Counted from the first letter of the stretch, positions 1 through 8,465 are shown. The stretch is 64,000 bases of DNA from Phytomonospora endophytica (GCF_014202425.1 NZ_JACHGT010000004.1:76307-140306); one strand, 5' to 3'. Notes: generated by a model from the letters alone, not told the origin. Numbers and translations are program-made.

Positions 1-149
1 CCCCAAGAGTTGCGGTCGACTTCGGAAATCTCATTCGACGGTATGACGCCGGGCACCTTTTCGACTCCCGAATCAGTGCCTCCCGACCGGCAGAAGTGCA
101 CAGTGGAGCGTGCCCGTCGGGTTGCCGACAGGCGGGTTCACGCCGGATT

Positions 150-1502
150 TCACGGCTTGTGGCGGCCTGCCGCGATCTCGCGTCGCGCGCGGCCCGCCTG
201 GCGTAGGATCCGGGCCGCCCTGCCTGGCTTGCGCAGGGCAGTCGGGGGCGTCAGGAGCTGCTGCACCTCCACGTAGAGGCGGCGCGTCGGCGGGTCGACC
301 ATCGCGGCCAGCTGGATCTGCCGGGAGAACCAGTTGAGCAGTCCGATGGCGCGCGGCCGCTCCCCGCGCGTCTGCGGGTAGGCGAAGTCCCCGCCGACCG
401 CGAACTGCCACGGGGTGGCGATGATGCGCGCGGCCTCGCGGTAGAACTCGGCGGCGACGTCGGCGTCGACGCGCTCGTGACGGTCGAGCAGGCCGCCCAG
501 CGCGAGGGCCTCCAGGCTCGCGCAGGTCATGCCCTGGCCGTAGATGGGGTTGAAGCTGCACACCGAGTCGCCGAGCGCGAGATAGCCCGCCGGGAGGCGG
601 TTCAGTTCCTCGAAGTGCCGGCGGCGGCTCGACGGCAGCCCGCACACCGCGATGTCGGAGAGCGGCTCGCGCTCACCGATCAGCCGCGCGAAGGCCGGCA
701 GGGGCAGGCTCTCGGCGTGGTCGCGGAAGGTCGCCTCGTCGCCGTCGGGGAAGTCGCCGTGCCAGCCGCCCATCGAGACGAGCCAGCGGTCCCCCTCGAT
801 CGGCAGGGCGAGACCAGCCCGGCGCTCGCCGGGCGGCGAGGGAAGCGCGAAGTGGCAGACGACGTCGTCGATGTCGCCGGGCAGCCGCTCGAACAGGCGC
901 GTCGCGTACCCGACGTTGATCTTCACCTCCGTGACCCGCGGCGCGGGCACGCCCAGCGCCGACAGCCAACGGTCGGAACGGCTGCCCCGCCCGGTGCAGT
1001 CGACGACCAGGTCGCAGGCCAGTTCGCTCCCGTCGTCGAGAACGACGCCCGTGACGGTCCCCTCGGCACCCGTCAGATCACCGACCGCCACCCTGTCGCG
1101 GATCTCGACATTCGCCAGCCCCGCGACCCGCCGCCGCACCGCCCACTCCAGCAGCGGACGACTGAGACTCATCAGCCGCAGACCCGTCGGAATGTCCGGC
1201 CACCGGCCACCCCAGCGGAAGAAGGACATCTGCGAACCCGGATCGAAGGGCACCGCCCCCGCCCCGACGAGGTCGTCGCTGAGGCCGCCGAAGAGCTCGC
1301 CCAGCGCCTGCTCGCCGGCCGAGAGCAGGATGTGGCCGTGCTCGCTCTGCGGCACCCCCCGCCGGGGCACCGGTGAATCACCCAAGGCGTCACGATCCAA
1401 GACCGTCACCCGTGTGAACCGGCCCGACAACGCGGCGGCCGCCGCCAACCCGGCAACCCCCGCACCAACGACCACGACATGCTCGCGCCCCGGAAACACC
1501 AT
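150..1502 (-). CDS. FAD-dependent monooxygenase/epoxidase-like oxidoreductase
   Basis: A 450-residue single-domain flavoprotein. The N-terminus has the Rossmann dinucleotide motif VVVVGAGVAGLAA (about residues 9-21) followed by an acidic LDRD end of the second strand. A second FAD motif, LALGDSVCSFNPIYGQGM, lies in the C-terminal third, as in class A flavin monooxygenases. The GHILLSAGEQAL segment and the GQGM-ASLEALAL helix recall the polyether epoxidase-like branch (MonCI/LasC type), but no substrate can be named. I chose the ATG at 1502 because the Rossmann strand begins eight residues later; an in-frame ATG further upstream (encoding MAHTPRAI) is possible. No Shine-Dalgarno sequence is obvious. 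It is divergent from the SARP gene, so it may be that regulator's target; this is inference. Confidence 0.8.
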   Translation of the reverse strand: MVFPGREHVVVVGAGVAGLAAAAALSGRFTRVTVLDRDALGDSPVPRRGVPQSEHGHILLSAGEQALGELFGGLSDDLVGAGAVPFDPGSQMSFFRWGGRWPDIPTGLRLMSLSRPLLEWAVRRRVAGLANVEIRDRVAVGDLTGAEGTVTGVVLDDGSELACDLVVDCTGRGSRSDRWLSALGVPAPRVTEVKINVGYATRLFERLPGDIDDVVCHFALPSPPGERRAGLALPIEGDRWLVSMGGWHGDFPDGDEATFRDHAESLPLPAFARLIGEREPLSDIAVCGLPSSRRRHFEELNRLPAGYLALGDSVCSFNPIYGQGMTCASLEALALGGLLDRHERVDADVAAEFYREAARIIATPWQFAVGGDFAYPQTRGERPRAIGLLNWFSRQIQLAAMVDPPTRRLYVEVQQLLTPPTALRKPGRAARILRQAGRARREIAAGRHKP

Positions 1503-1954
1503 GTGTCCATGGTGGACCGGACGGAGGCTCGAAGCCAGGATTGCGCGGGGTGTGTGCGCCATCGACCCGCACCCCCGCCCGGCGCCCTGCCCTACCGGGC
1601 GCCGGGCGGGGCCGCGGACCCCGGCGGGCATCCCCTCCAGATCCCCGACGGGGCGTCGAACCGGCCGAGTCGCGCCCGCCCCCGTCTGCCCGGCGCGAAC
1701 GACGGACCGAACGACGGGCGCGACCTCGGACGGAGGGAACACCGGCCCGGATCCCCCGATCACGGCCACCGGCGCGCCCCGGGGCGCACAGCGCGGATCC
1801 ATCCCGTCACCGGATCCGATACCGGAGAACACTCGCCCCGACAACGACCGGACAGTCACGGCGACGGCGCGGGTTCCTCGCGCACCGCCCACCGCGCGGT
1901 CGTTCCTTCCCGAAGCCACCCTCGCACCAGGGCGTTGGGTTCGCGTTTGGAGAG

Positions 1955-1972
1955 TCGCACACGCGCGTGCGA
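1955..1972. promoter_or_regulatory. Inverted repeat in the 479-bp divergent region before the SARP gene
   Basis: The stretch 1503-1981 separates two divergent genes and holds no convincing ORF of its own. Close to the SARP start lie the arms TCGCAC and GTGCGA with a 6-nt spacer. Flanking bases extend the dyad imperfectly (AGTCGCAC versus GTGCGAGT). Ten bases later comes the SARP start codon, so a protein bound here would block transcription or translation of the regulator. Autoregulation is inference. Confidence 0.4.
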
Positions 1973-1981
1973 GTCTTCGTT

Positions 1982-4900
1982 ATGCGATTCGGCGTGCTCG
2001 GGCCCCTCACCGTCGAAACCGGCGCCGGAATCATCCCGGTCAACGGCCGCAAACAACGGCTCCTCCTCGCCGTCCTCCTCAGCCGCGCCGGCCGCCCCGT
2101 TTCCCCCGCCGAACTCGTCGACGCGCTCTGGGGCCCCGACTCGCCCGACGCCGCCCGCACCACCCTCCGCTGGCACGCCCACCGCTTAAGGGCCGTCCTC
2201 GGCGACGCCGACCGCCTCCTCGCCGGCCCCACCGGCTACGTCCTCCACACCACCCCCGGCGAAATCGACCGCGACCGCTTCGAACAACTCCACCGCGACG
2301 GCCTCGCCGCCCAAGCCGAAGGCGACCAGGCGAAAGCCGCCGAACTCCTCACCGAGGCCCTGCACCTCTGGCGCGGCCCCGCCTACGGCGAGTTCGCCGA
2401 CACCGAGATCCTCCGCGGCTCCGCCGTCCGCCTCGACGAACTCCGCCTCTCCGCCCTCGTCGCCCGCGCCGACGCCGGACTCGCCCTCGGCCGCCACGCC
2501 GAACTCGTCACCGAACTCGCCGAACTCGTCATCGAATACCCCTGGACCCACCGCCTCGCCGAACAACTCATGCGGGCCCTCCACCGCACCGGCCGCACCG
2601 CCGAAGCGCTCGACGTCTACCGCGACACCCGGCACCGCCTCGTCACCGAACTCGGCATCGACCCCCCGGAATCCCTGCGCGCCCTCCACCAGCGGATCCT
2701 GCGCCGTGACGACGAGACCGCACCGTCCACGATGGACGACAAGGTCGCCCGGCAGCTCCCCTCGGCGCCACCCGGATTCACCGGCCGCGCCGACACCCTC
2801 GCCGCCCTCGACGCCGAGACCGACGGCGTCGTCCTCCTCACCGGCATGGCGGGCGTCGGGAAGACCGCCACGGCCGTCCGCTGGGCGCGCGAGACGATGC
2901 GCGCCGAACCCGGCCGCTTCGCCGACGGTCAGCTCTTCGCCGACCTGCGCGGCCACGGCGACCGCGCCCCCATGGAACCCGCCGAGGCGCTCGGCCTGTT
3001 CCTGTCGGCGCTCGGCGTCCCCGGCGTGGAGATCCCCACCGGACTCGACGGCCGGGTCGGCCGCTACCGCTCACTCCTGGCCGGGCGTCGCATGCTCGTC
3101 GTGCTCGACAACGCCGGCACCGCCGCCCAGGTCCGGCCGCTGCTGCCCGGCGACCCGGCGTGCCTGACGATCGTGACGAGCCGCGACCGCCTCACCGGCC
3201 TCGTCGCCCGCGACGGCGCCCAGGGCGTACCGCTCGACGTCCTCGACGCCGCCGAGTCCCTCGCGCTCCTGCGCCGCGTCGTCGGCGACCGCGTCGACGC
3301 CGACCCCGACGCCGCCGCGACGCTCACCGAACTCTGCGGCGGGCTGCCACTCGCCCTGCGCATCGCGGCGGCGTCCCTTGTGGAGCGTCCACGGCGGACG
3401 ATCGCGGCACTCAACGCCGACCTCCACGAGGCCCGCCTCGACTCCCTCGCCGTCGACGGCGACCCCGAATCGGCCGTCCGCACGGTCTTCGGGCACTCCT
3501 ACGACGCCCTCGCCGAGCCCGTCCGCCGGCTCTTCCGTCTACTGGGGACGGTCCCCGGTCCGCACCTGACCCTCGGCGCCGCCGCCGCGCTCGCCGGCAC
3601 CGACCGCCGCTCGGCCGCGCGTTCCCTGGCCCGGCTCGCCTCGGCGCACCTGCTGGTCCCGGTGGGGGAGGACCGGTACACGATGCACGACCTGCTGCGG
3701 CAGTACTCCCGTGAACTGGCCGACGAACCGGAGGCCTTCGGCCGGCTGCGTGAGCACTACCTGCACGGCGCCTATGACGCTCACCGCCTCGTGCGGCCCA
3801 AGGCGGTGCCGCCTCCGCCGGTGGACTTCGATCCCGCCGTCGCCGCCGAACCCTTCGCCGACAGCGATGCCGCCCAGTCGTGGATCACCGCGGAACTGCC
3901 GAATCTCTTCGCCGCCGTGCGCGAACCAGACGACGACGGCCGCGGCTGGCGCCTCATGGACGCCCTGAGCGGCGAGCTGTACATGCGCTCCAACCCCGCC
4001 GACTGGGCCGCGATCCTCGACGAGCTGATGCCGACCGCCGAACCGCGCGCCGAAGGCGTCCTCCTGCACAACCGCGGCCTCGCCGCCCGCAGGGCGGGGG
4101 ACTCGGGCGCCGCCGCCGACTTCCTCGGCCGCGCGCTGCCCTCCCTGCGCGAGACCGGCGACCGCCACCGCGAGATCGACACGCTCCTGTACCGCGCGCA
4201 CTCCCTCGCCGACCTCGGCGAGCTCGACTCCGCGGCGGCCACGGCCGCCGAGGCCCGGGCCCTCGCCGCCGACTTCGGCAACGAGCGCATGTTCGTGGCC
4301 GCCCTCGACACCGCCGCGATCATGCACTGGCAGGCGGGCGACCTGCGCGTGGCCGAGTCGGTGTGCAGGGAGGCCGTGGACTTCAAGCGGCGCACCGACG
4401 CGACGCTGATCGGCGTGAGCCTGGGGAACCTGTCGCTGATCCTCATCGACATCGGCGAATTCGACGAGGCCCGCGACGCCGCGACCGAGGGCGCCGCCTC
4501 CGGCGCCGAGAACGGGCTCACCTCCGTCGAGATGTCCAACCTGGACAACCTCGCCCGCGTCCATGTCGCCACCGGTGAGTTCGCCGCCGCGGTCGAAGCC
4601 GCCACCCGCGCCCTGACGATGGCGCGCGACATGGGCGCCAAGCGCACCGAGGCGTGGGTGCTCACCACGATGGCGATGGCCGACCCCGCCCGCGCCGAAT
4701 CGCTCGCCGCGGAGGCGCTGCGCATGGCGGAGGAGATGTCGTCGCCGCTGGTGGCCGCCGACGCCCGGATCCTGCTGTCGGCGGCGGCCCGTGGGAAAGG
4801 CGACGTCGCCGCCGCTCTCGACCACGCCGCCGGGGTCGTCGCGCTCACCACCGAACGCGGCCTGCGGATCCCGCGAGCCAACGCCCTCACCGTCCTCGCC

Positions 4901-5035
4901 GAGGCCCATCTCGCCGCGGGCGACGCCGCCGCGGCCACGACCGCCGCCGCCGAGGCCGTCGCCCTGCACGAACGCTGGGGCTCCCGCCCCGGCCTGGCCC
5001 GGGCGGAGTCGGTGCTGGCCCGGGCGGCGGGCTAG
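1982..5035 (+). CDS. SARP/AfsR-type transcriptional activator with NB-ARC ATPase and TPR-like tail
   Basis: A 1,017-residue regulator. Residues 1-90 form an OmpR-type winged helix (start MRFGVLGPL; LLLAVLLSRAG and ALWG motifs). Residues about 95-240 are the bacterial transcriptional activation (BTAD) domain ending at ELGIDPPESLRALHQ. An NB-ARC-type STAND ATPase follows, with Walker A GMAGVGKT near residues 287-295 and a DNAG sensor segment. The remaining roughly 430 residues are alanine-rich helical repeats consistent with TPRs. This is the domain order of AfsR-like activators of secondary metabolism or differentiation. The ATG at 1982 is the first that precedes the winged helix; no good ribosome-binding site is seen. 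The stop codon shares CTAG with the converging downstream gene. Confidence 0.88.
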   Translation: MRFGVLGPLTVETGAGIIPVNGRKQRLLLAVLLSRAGRPVSPAELVDALWGPDSPDAARTTLRWHAHRLRAVLGDADRLLAGPTGYVLHTTPGEIDRDRFEQLHRDGLAAQAEGDQAKAAELLTEALHLWRGPAYGEFADTEILRGSAVRLDELRLSALVARADAGLALGRHAELVTELAELVIEYPWTHRLAEQLMRALHRTGRTAEALDVYRDTRHRLVTELGIDPPESLRALHQRILRRDDETAPSTMDDKVARQLPSAPPGFTGRADTLAALDAETDGVVLLTGMAGVGKTATAVRWARETMRAEPGRFADGQLFADLRGHGDRAPMEPAEALGLFLSALGVPGVEIPTGLDGRVGRYRSLLAGRRMLVVLDNAGTAAQVRPLLPGDPACLTIVTSRDRLTGLVARDGAQGVPLDVLDAAESLALLRRVVGDRVDADPDAAATLTELCGGLPLALRIAAASLVERPRRTIAALNADLHEARLDSLAVDGDPESAVRTVFGHSYDALAEPVRRLFRLLGTVPGPHLTLGAAAALAGTDRRSAARSLARLASAHLLVPVGEDRYTMHDLLRQYSRELADEPEAFGRLREHYLHGAYDAHRLVRPKAVPPPPVDFDPAVAAEPFADSDAAQSWITAELPNLFAAVREPDDDGRGWRLMDALSGELYMRSNPADWAAILDELMPTAEPRAEGVLLHNRGLAARRAGDSGAAADFLGRALPSLRETGDRHREIDTLLYRAHSLADLGELDSAAATAAEARALAADFGNERMFVAALDTAAIMHWQAGDLRVAESVCREAVDFKRRTDATLIGVSLGNLSLILIDIGEFDEARDAATEGAASGAENGLTSVEMSNLDNLARVHVATGEFAAAVEAATRALTMARDMGAKRTEAWVLTTMAMADPARAESLAAEALRMAEEMSSPLVAADARILLSAAARGKGDVAAALDHAAGVVALTTERGLRIPRANALTVLAEAHLAAGDAAAATTAAAEAVALHERWGSRPGLARAESVLARAAG

Positions 5036-5703
5036 AACAAGGTCTGCTCGGCGATCGTCGCGCGCTCGCCGGGCTTCGGCGGCGGTGCCACGGTCACGCC
5101 CACGTCGGTGAGCATGCCGAGGTCGAGCGTCCAGGTGTGCGCCGACCGGCGCCGCCACACCGCGAAGGCGTCCTCGACGTGCGCGTCGGCCTCCGCGCCC
5201 GACATCCCCGTGACCGCACGCAGATGCGCGACGGCGGCGTCGGCGCGACCCCGGATCCCCGCGAGCCCGATGTGCGTGACCTCGTGGCAGGGCTCGCAGA
5301 GGCAGATCAGCCGGCGCAGCGCCTGCACGCGCCGAGCGTCGTCGTAGGCCCAGCGCTCGTGCACGTCGAGCCGCTGCCCGGCCTCGCCGCACACTTCGCA
5401 GCGCCGTGCCGCCCGGCCGGTGACCACGCGGCGGATCCGCTCCCAGTCCCGTTGCGGCACACAGGAACGGACGTTGGTGAACCAGCAGCTGCTCGGCACC
5501 AGATCGACGAACAGGCCCGCGCCGAACCCGCGATCCTCGCCCGGAAAGGTCCCGGGCAGATCCGGCAGCGCCGCCCACCGCCGCAACTCAGGCGTCACCA
5601 CGTCGGGTGCGTACCAACGCTTCTCGCGCGGGTCCCACCGTGCGCCGACGGCCTTCGCCTGGTCCTTCTCGGCATAGGGGACGTCGAGCCACTCACGCGC
5701 CAT
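5032..5703 (-). CDS. DUF5710 domain protein with HNH-like zinc site
   Basis: A 223-residue protein. Residues 4-35 (LDVPYAEKDQAKAVGARW, then KRWYAP) match the DUF5710 signature often found in actinobacterial nucleic-acid enzymes. The middle carries CEVCGE, HERWAYD and later CLCEPCHEVTH, an arrangement like an HNH/McrA endonuclease finger with paired cysteines and a histidine-rich beta-beta-alpha element. The family is usually annotated as an HNH-type endonuclease or hypothetical protein; enzymatic activity is inferred only. The last codon overlaps the convergent SARP gene by four bases, the palindromic CTAG supplying a TAG stop on both strands. The ATG at 5703 directly precedes the conserved N-terminal domain. 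Confidence 0.75.
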   Translation of the reverse strand: MAREWLDVPYAEKDQAKAVGARWDPREKRWYAPDVVTPELRRWAALPDLPGTFPGEDRGFGAGLFVDLVPSSCWFTNVRSCVPQRDWERIRRVVTGRAARRCEVCGEAGQRLDVHERWAYDDARRVQALRRLICLCEPCHEVTHIGLAGIRGRADAAVAHLRAVTGMSGAEADAHVEDAFAVWRRRSAHTWTLDLGMLTDVGVTVAPPPKPGERATIAEQTLF

Positions 5704-5825
5704 CCATCCACTGTAGACAGCGGGTCGCGCGACGCGTGCCGATGGCGCGCGCCGACACCGGCGGGGGTGATCGCGAAGTCCGGCATGAGGGCGGCCCGGC
5801 GATCAACGTTCCGTAGGCTGACGTC

Positions 5826-6584
5826 ATGTTGCCGTCTGTGACCGCCACCCGCTACGTGACCCCGCTCAAGGAGGGCGGGTCGCTCCCGGGTCTCGTCGAG
5901 GCCGATGACCTCGGCACCTATGTCGTCAAGTGGCGCGGCGCCGGTCAGGGTCCCAAGGCCCTCGTCGCCGAGGTCATCGTCGGGGAACTCGCCCGCCGCC
6001 TCGGCCTGCCCGTGCCGGACCTGGCCGTCGTAGGCCTCGACGAGCTGATCGCCCGCGGGGAGCCCGACCCGGAGGTCCAGGAGCTGCTCCTGGCCAGCGT
6101 CGGCGACAACCTGGGCATGGACTTCCTGCCCGGCTCGCTCGGCTTCGACCCGGCCGTGCACACCGTCGAGCCGGAACTCGCGTCGCGGATCCTGTGGCTC
6201 GACGCCTTCACCGAGAACGTGGACCGCTCCTGGCGCAACCCGAACATGCTGATGTGGCACCAGAGGCCGTGGCTCATCGACCACGGCGCGAGCCTCTACT
6301 TCCATCACAACTGGGCTCGCGCGAGCGCGGTGGTCGCGCGCCCTTTCAAGGCCGACGACCATGTCCTGGCCGCGTTCGCCTCCGACGTGCCCGGCGCCGA
6401 CGCGGACCTCGCGCCGAAGATCACCGCAGCCCTGCTCGACGAGGTGCTGGCCCTGGTTCCCGGCGCCTGGCTCGACTCGCCCGACCACGACGGCTCAGAC
6501 GACGTGCGCGGCGCCTACCGCTCGCACCTCCTGGCCCGTGCCGCCGCCCACGAGGCGTGGCTCCCGACGGTGGTGACCTCGTGA
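5826..6584 (+). CDS. HipA-family (HipA_2-like) kinase
   Basis: A 252-residue compact HipA-like protein kinase. It shows the glycine-rich/ATP-lysine strand (TYVVKWRGAGQGPKALVAEV, about residues 31-50), the catalytic segment WLDAFTENVDRSWRNPNM with Asp and Asn, and LIDHG, equivalent to the metal-binding DFG. It is shorter than E. coli HipA (about 440 residues), typical of the HipA_2 group. The gene overlaps the next by GTGA (4 nt), so the pair is translationally coupled. The last third of this gene is duplicated nearly base for base at 7787-8088. HipA kinases phosphorylate targets such as GltX and cause persistence, but the target here is unknown. Confidence 0.78.
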   Translation: MLPSVTATRYVTPLKEGGSLPGLVEADDLGTYVVKWRGAGQGPKALVAEVIVGELARRLGLPVPDLAVVGLDELIARGEPDPEVQELLLASVGDNLGMDFLPGSLGFDPAVHTVEPELASRILWLDAFTENVDRSWRNPNMLMWHQRPWLIDHGASLYFHHNWARASAVVARPFKADDHVLAAFASDVPGADADLAPKITAALLDEVLALVPGAWLDSPDHDGSDDVRGAYRSHLLARAAAHEAWLPTVVTS

Positions 6585-6957
6585 AGAAGCCTTTCGCCTA
6601 CGCCGCCATCCGGCTCGTCCCACGCGTCGAGCGCGAGGAGTTCGTCAACGTCGGCGTCGTGCTCTACTGCCAGATGTTCGACTTCCTCGGCGCGAGCACA
6701 CACCTCGACCCGGCCCGCGTCCAAGCCCTCCACCCCGACGTCGACGTCGACGCCGTCCGCACGGCCCTCGAAGCCTGGACACGCGTCTGCGGCGGCGACG
6801 CCACGGGCGGTCCCGCCGCCCGCGAGACGCGTCTCGGCGAACGCTTCCGCTGGCTGACGGCCCCGAGAAGCACGATCATCCAGCCCGGCCCGGTCCACAC
6901 CGGCATGACCGCCGACCCGGCGGGCGAGCTGGACAGGCTGATGGAGGCGCTGGTGCG
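6283..6957. repeat. 675-bp direct repeat, copy 1
   Basis: Bases 6283-6957 recur in the same orientation at 7787-8461, a constant offset of 1,504 bp. By eye I found one mismatch (6317 T versus 7821 C, a silent Ala codon change). The unit contains the 3' part of the HipA-like gene and almost all of the DUF3037 gene. The 829 bp between copies hold the antitoxin and toxin genes. Confidence 0.95.
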
Positions 6958-6967
6958 GCTTGGTTAG
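6581..6967 (+). CDS. DUF3037 family protein, copy 1
   Basis: A 128-residue protein starting with GTG at 6581 inside the stop of the HipA-like gene. The start MKKPFAYAAIRLVPRVEREEFVN and the phrase NVGVVLYC are the DUF3037 hallmarks; the family length is about 120-130 residues. DUF3037 genes are commonly found directly downstream of HipA_2-type kinases, so it may be a partner or regulator of the kinase; no biochemical role is established that I can name. It differs from copy 2 only at the C-terminus: this copy ends VRLG, the other VR, because the repeat boundary falls one codon before the stop. Confidence 0.8.
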   Translation: MKKPFAYAAIRLVPRVEREEFVNVGVVLYCQMFDFLGASTHLDPARVQALHPDVDVDAVRTALEAWTRVCGGDATGGPAARETRLGERFRWLTAPRSTIIQPGPVHTGMTADPAGELDRLMEALVRLG

Positions 6968-6973
6968 GCGAGC

Positions 6974-7026
6974 ATCCATGTTGTCATGCGTTATCGATTG
7001 CTGCCTGTCATGCTGTTAACATGGAT
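6974..7026. promoter_or_regulatory. Likely autoregulatory operator of the toxin-antitoxin module
   Basis: Two nested signals lie just before the antitoxin gene. A 9-bp inverted repeat, ATCCATGTT at 6974-6982 and AACATGGAT at 7018-7026, brackets the promoter region and includes the start codon. Within it the direct repeat TGTCATGC occurs at 6982-6989 and 7006-7013, 24 bp apart. Antitoxins of the Phd/YefM class repress their own promoter through such paired sites; the assignment is inference from position and symmetry. Confidence 0.55.
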
Positions 7027-7347
7027 GACATGAGTGCCGACGTGCGCGAGGAGCACATCACCATCCGCGATCTTCAGCGAAACGCTGCTGAGGTATTCGA
7101 CCGTGCCCGACGCGGAGAGAGTTTCGTCGTCACTCGGCGGGGCGAGGAAGTCGGGCGGATCACGCCTCCGGATCCTGCGAAAGAGGCCCTGGCGCGGGCG
7201 ATCGCGGAAGGCATCCTCGATCCGGTCGCATTGGAGACGCTGCCGTCGGCGTCTGAGGATGTGGGGATTCCGCGTGAGCCGTCCCGGCCCGGAAGCCTTC
7301 TCGGAAGTGAAGCGATCATTGCTCTCCGCGAAGAAGAGCGCTTCTGA
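7021..7347 (+). CDS. Phd/YefM-type antitoxin
   Basis: A 108-residue antitoxin. The N-terminus EEHITIRDLQRNAAEVFDRA, then GESFVVTRRGEEVGRI, is the Phd/YefM DNA-binding and dimerisation fold. The C-terminal half is less conserved and would wrap the toxin (IPREPSRPGSLLGSE). ATG at 7021 or an in-frame ATG at 7030 could start translation; neither has a clear ribosome-binding site, so the transcript may be nearly leaderless. The stop TGA shares its A with the ATG of the toxin gene (TGATG), the tight coupling usual for type II modules. Third-position GC looks lower than in neighbours, consistent with acquisition by transfer. Confidence 0.88.
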   Translation: MDDMSADVREEHITIRDLQRNAAEVFDRARRGESFVVTRRGEEVGRITPPDPAKEALARAIAEGILDPVALETLPSASEDVGIPREPSRPGSLLGSEAIIALREEERF

Positions 7348-7754
7348 TGGGTTTGATCTATCTCGACAGCTGTGCCGCGATCAAGTTGTTCAAGGACGAG
7401 GCGGAGTCGGAAGCCCTGGAGAGCTGGCTCGGACAACAGACGACAGCGCAAACGATCACGAGCCACCTCACTCACACGGAGTTGCGGCGAGGGCTGCATG
7501 TCATCGAGGCCGACCCTGAGACTCATATCCGAGCGAACCACTGGCTCAAGCGCCGCGCATTGATCGCACTGCCGGCGGTGGTGTGCGAGAGCGCGGGAAT
7601 ACTCTCGCCGGGGACACGGTTGCGCTCGCTCGACGCCTTGCACGTCGCCGCCGCACTCAGCCTCGGTGCCGCCCTCTCACACTTCGTCACCTACGACAAG
7701 CGCCTCGCCGCGGCGGCCGCCGACCACGGCCTGACAGTGGTCTCGCCCGCATGA
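7347..7754 (+). CDS. VapC-like PIN-domain toxin ribonuclease
   Basis: A 135-residue PIN-domain protein. The acidic metal-binding residues are visible: Asp7 (IYLDSCA), Glu45 (HTELRRG), Asp96 (SLDALHVAAA) and Asp117 (YDKRL). VapC toxins cleave tRNA or rRNA in a magnesium-dependent way and are neutralised by the partner antitoxin. Here the partner is of Phd/YefM type, a known mixed pairing. The gene ends 32 bp before the second copy of the flanking 675-bp repeat. The length is normal and all catalytic positions are intact, so it is probably active. Confidence 0.88.
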   Translation: MGLIYLDSCAAIKLFKDEAESEALESWLGQQTTAQTITSHLTHTELRRGLHVIEADPETHIRANHWLKRRALIALPAVVCESAGILSPGTRLRSLDALHVAAALSLGAALSHFVTYDKRLAAAAADHGLTVVSPA

Positions 7755-7767
7755 CGGTCAGAGGTTC

Positions 7768-8088
7768 GTGACATCACGAATATCTGACGGCGCGAGCCTC
7801 TACTTCCATCACAACTGGGCCCGCGCGAGCGCGGTGGTCGCGCGCCCTTTCAAGGCCGACGACCATGTCCTGGCCGCGTTCGCCTCCGACGTGCCCGGCG
7901 CCGACGCGGACCTCGCGCCGAAGATCACCGCAGCCCTGCTCGACGAGGTGCTGGCCCTGGTTCCCGGCGCCTGGCTCGACTCGCCCGACCACGACGGCTC
8001 AGACGACGTGCGCGGCGCCTACCGCTCGCACCTCCTGGCCCGTGCCGCCGCCCACGAGGCGTGGCTCCCGACGGTGGTGACCTCGTGA
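7768..8088 (+). pseudogene. Truncated 3' fragment of the HipA-like kinase gene (repeat copy)
   Basis: From 7787 the reading frame equals the last 100 or so codons of the intact HipA-like gene. An open frame starts at 7768 with a GTG that adds a few unrelated residues. The fragment lacks the ATP-binding lysine strand and the catalytic Asp/Asn segment, so it cannot be a kinase. Its main effect may be to keep translational coupling to the second DUF3037 copy through the same GTGA overlap. Confidence 0.85.
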
Positions 8089-8461
8089 AGAAGCCTTTCG
8101 CCTACGCCGCCATCCGGCTCGTCCCACGCGTCGAGCGCGAGGAGTTCGTCAACGTCGGCGTCGTGCTCTACTGCCAGATGTTCGACTTCCTCGGCGCGAG
8201 CACACACCTCGACCCGGCCCGCGTCCAAGCCCTCCACCCCGACGTCGACGTCGACGCCGTCCGCACGGCCCTCGAAGCCTGGACACGCGTCTGCGGCGGC
8301 GACGCCACGGGCGGTCCCGCCGCCCGCGAGACGCGTCTCGGCGAACGCTTCCGCTGGCTGACGGCCCCGAGAAGCACGATCATCCAGCCCGGCCCGGTCC
8401 ACACCGGCATGACCGCCGACCCGGCGGGCGAGCTGGACAGGCTGATGGAGGCGCTGGTGCG
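7787..8461. repeat. 675-bp direct repeat, copy 2
   Basis: Second copy of the unit at 6283-6957, same orientation, with one observed mismatch. The left boundary falls inside the kinase codon for Asp/His (ACGGCGCG follows unrelated TATCTG). The right boundary falls after TGGTGCG, six bases before the stop codon of the first DUF3037 copy. No inverted terminal repeats or target duplication are seen at the junctions. Confidence 0.95.
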
Positions 8462-8465
8462 CTAG
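8085..8465 (+). CDS. DUF3037 family protein, copy 2
   Basis: A 126-residue protein identical to copy 1 except that it ends after VR, the stop TAG being supplied by sequence outside the repeat. It has the same GTG start overlapping the preceding truncated kinase frame. Either copy could be the ancestral 3' end; the present sequence does not decide. Expression may depend on the toxin-antitoxin promoter upstream. Confidence 0.75.
   Translation: MKKPFAYAAIRLVPRVEREEFVNVGVVLYCQMFDFLGASTHLDPARVQALHPDVDVDAVRTALEAWTRVCGGDATGGPAARETRLGERFRWLTAPRSTIIQPGPVHTGMTADPAGELDRLMEALVR

Noticed and set aside
1-149. Coding sequence at the left edge of the window
   Set aside because: Short frames only, no domain; it is probably the spacer downstream of the flavoprotein gene.
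652-2709. Long plus-strand frames opposite the flavoprotein gene, such as 652-2709 and 477-1376
   Set aside because: They are Arg/Pro/Ser-rich shadow frames of GC-rich DNA; the opposite strand carries clear FAD motifs.
6283-8465. Direct repeats as the ends of a composite transposon or integron
   Set aside because: The repeats are parts of cellular genes, with no transposase, integrase, terminal inverted repeats or target-site duplication.
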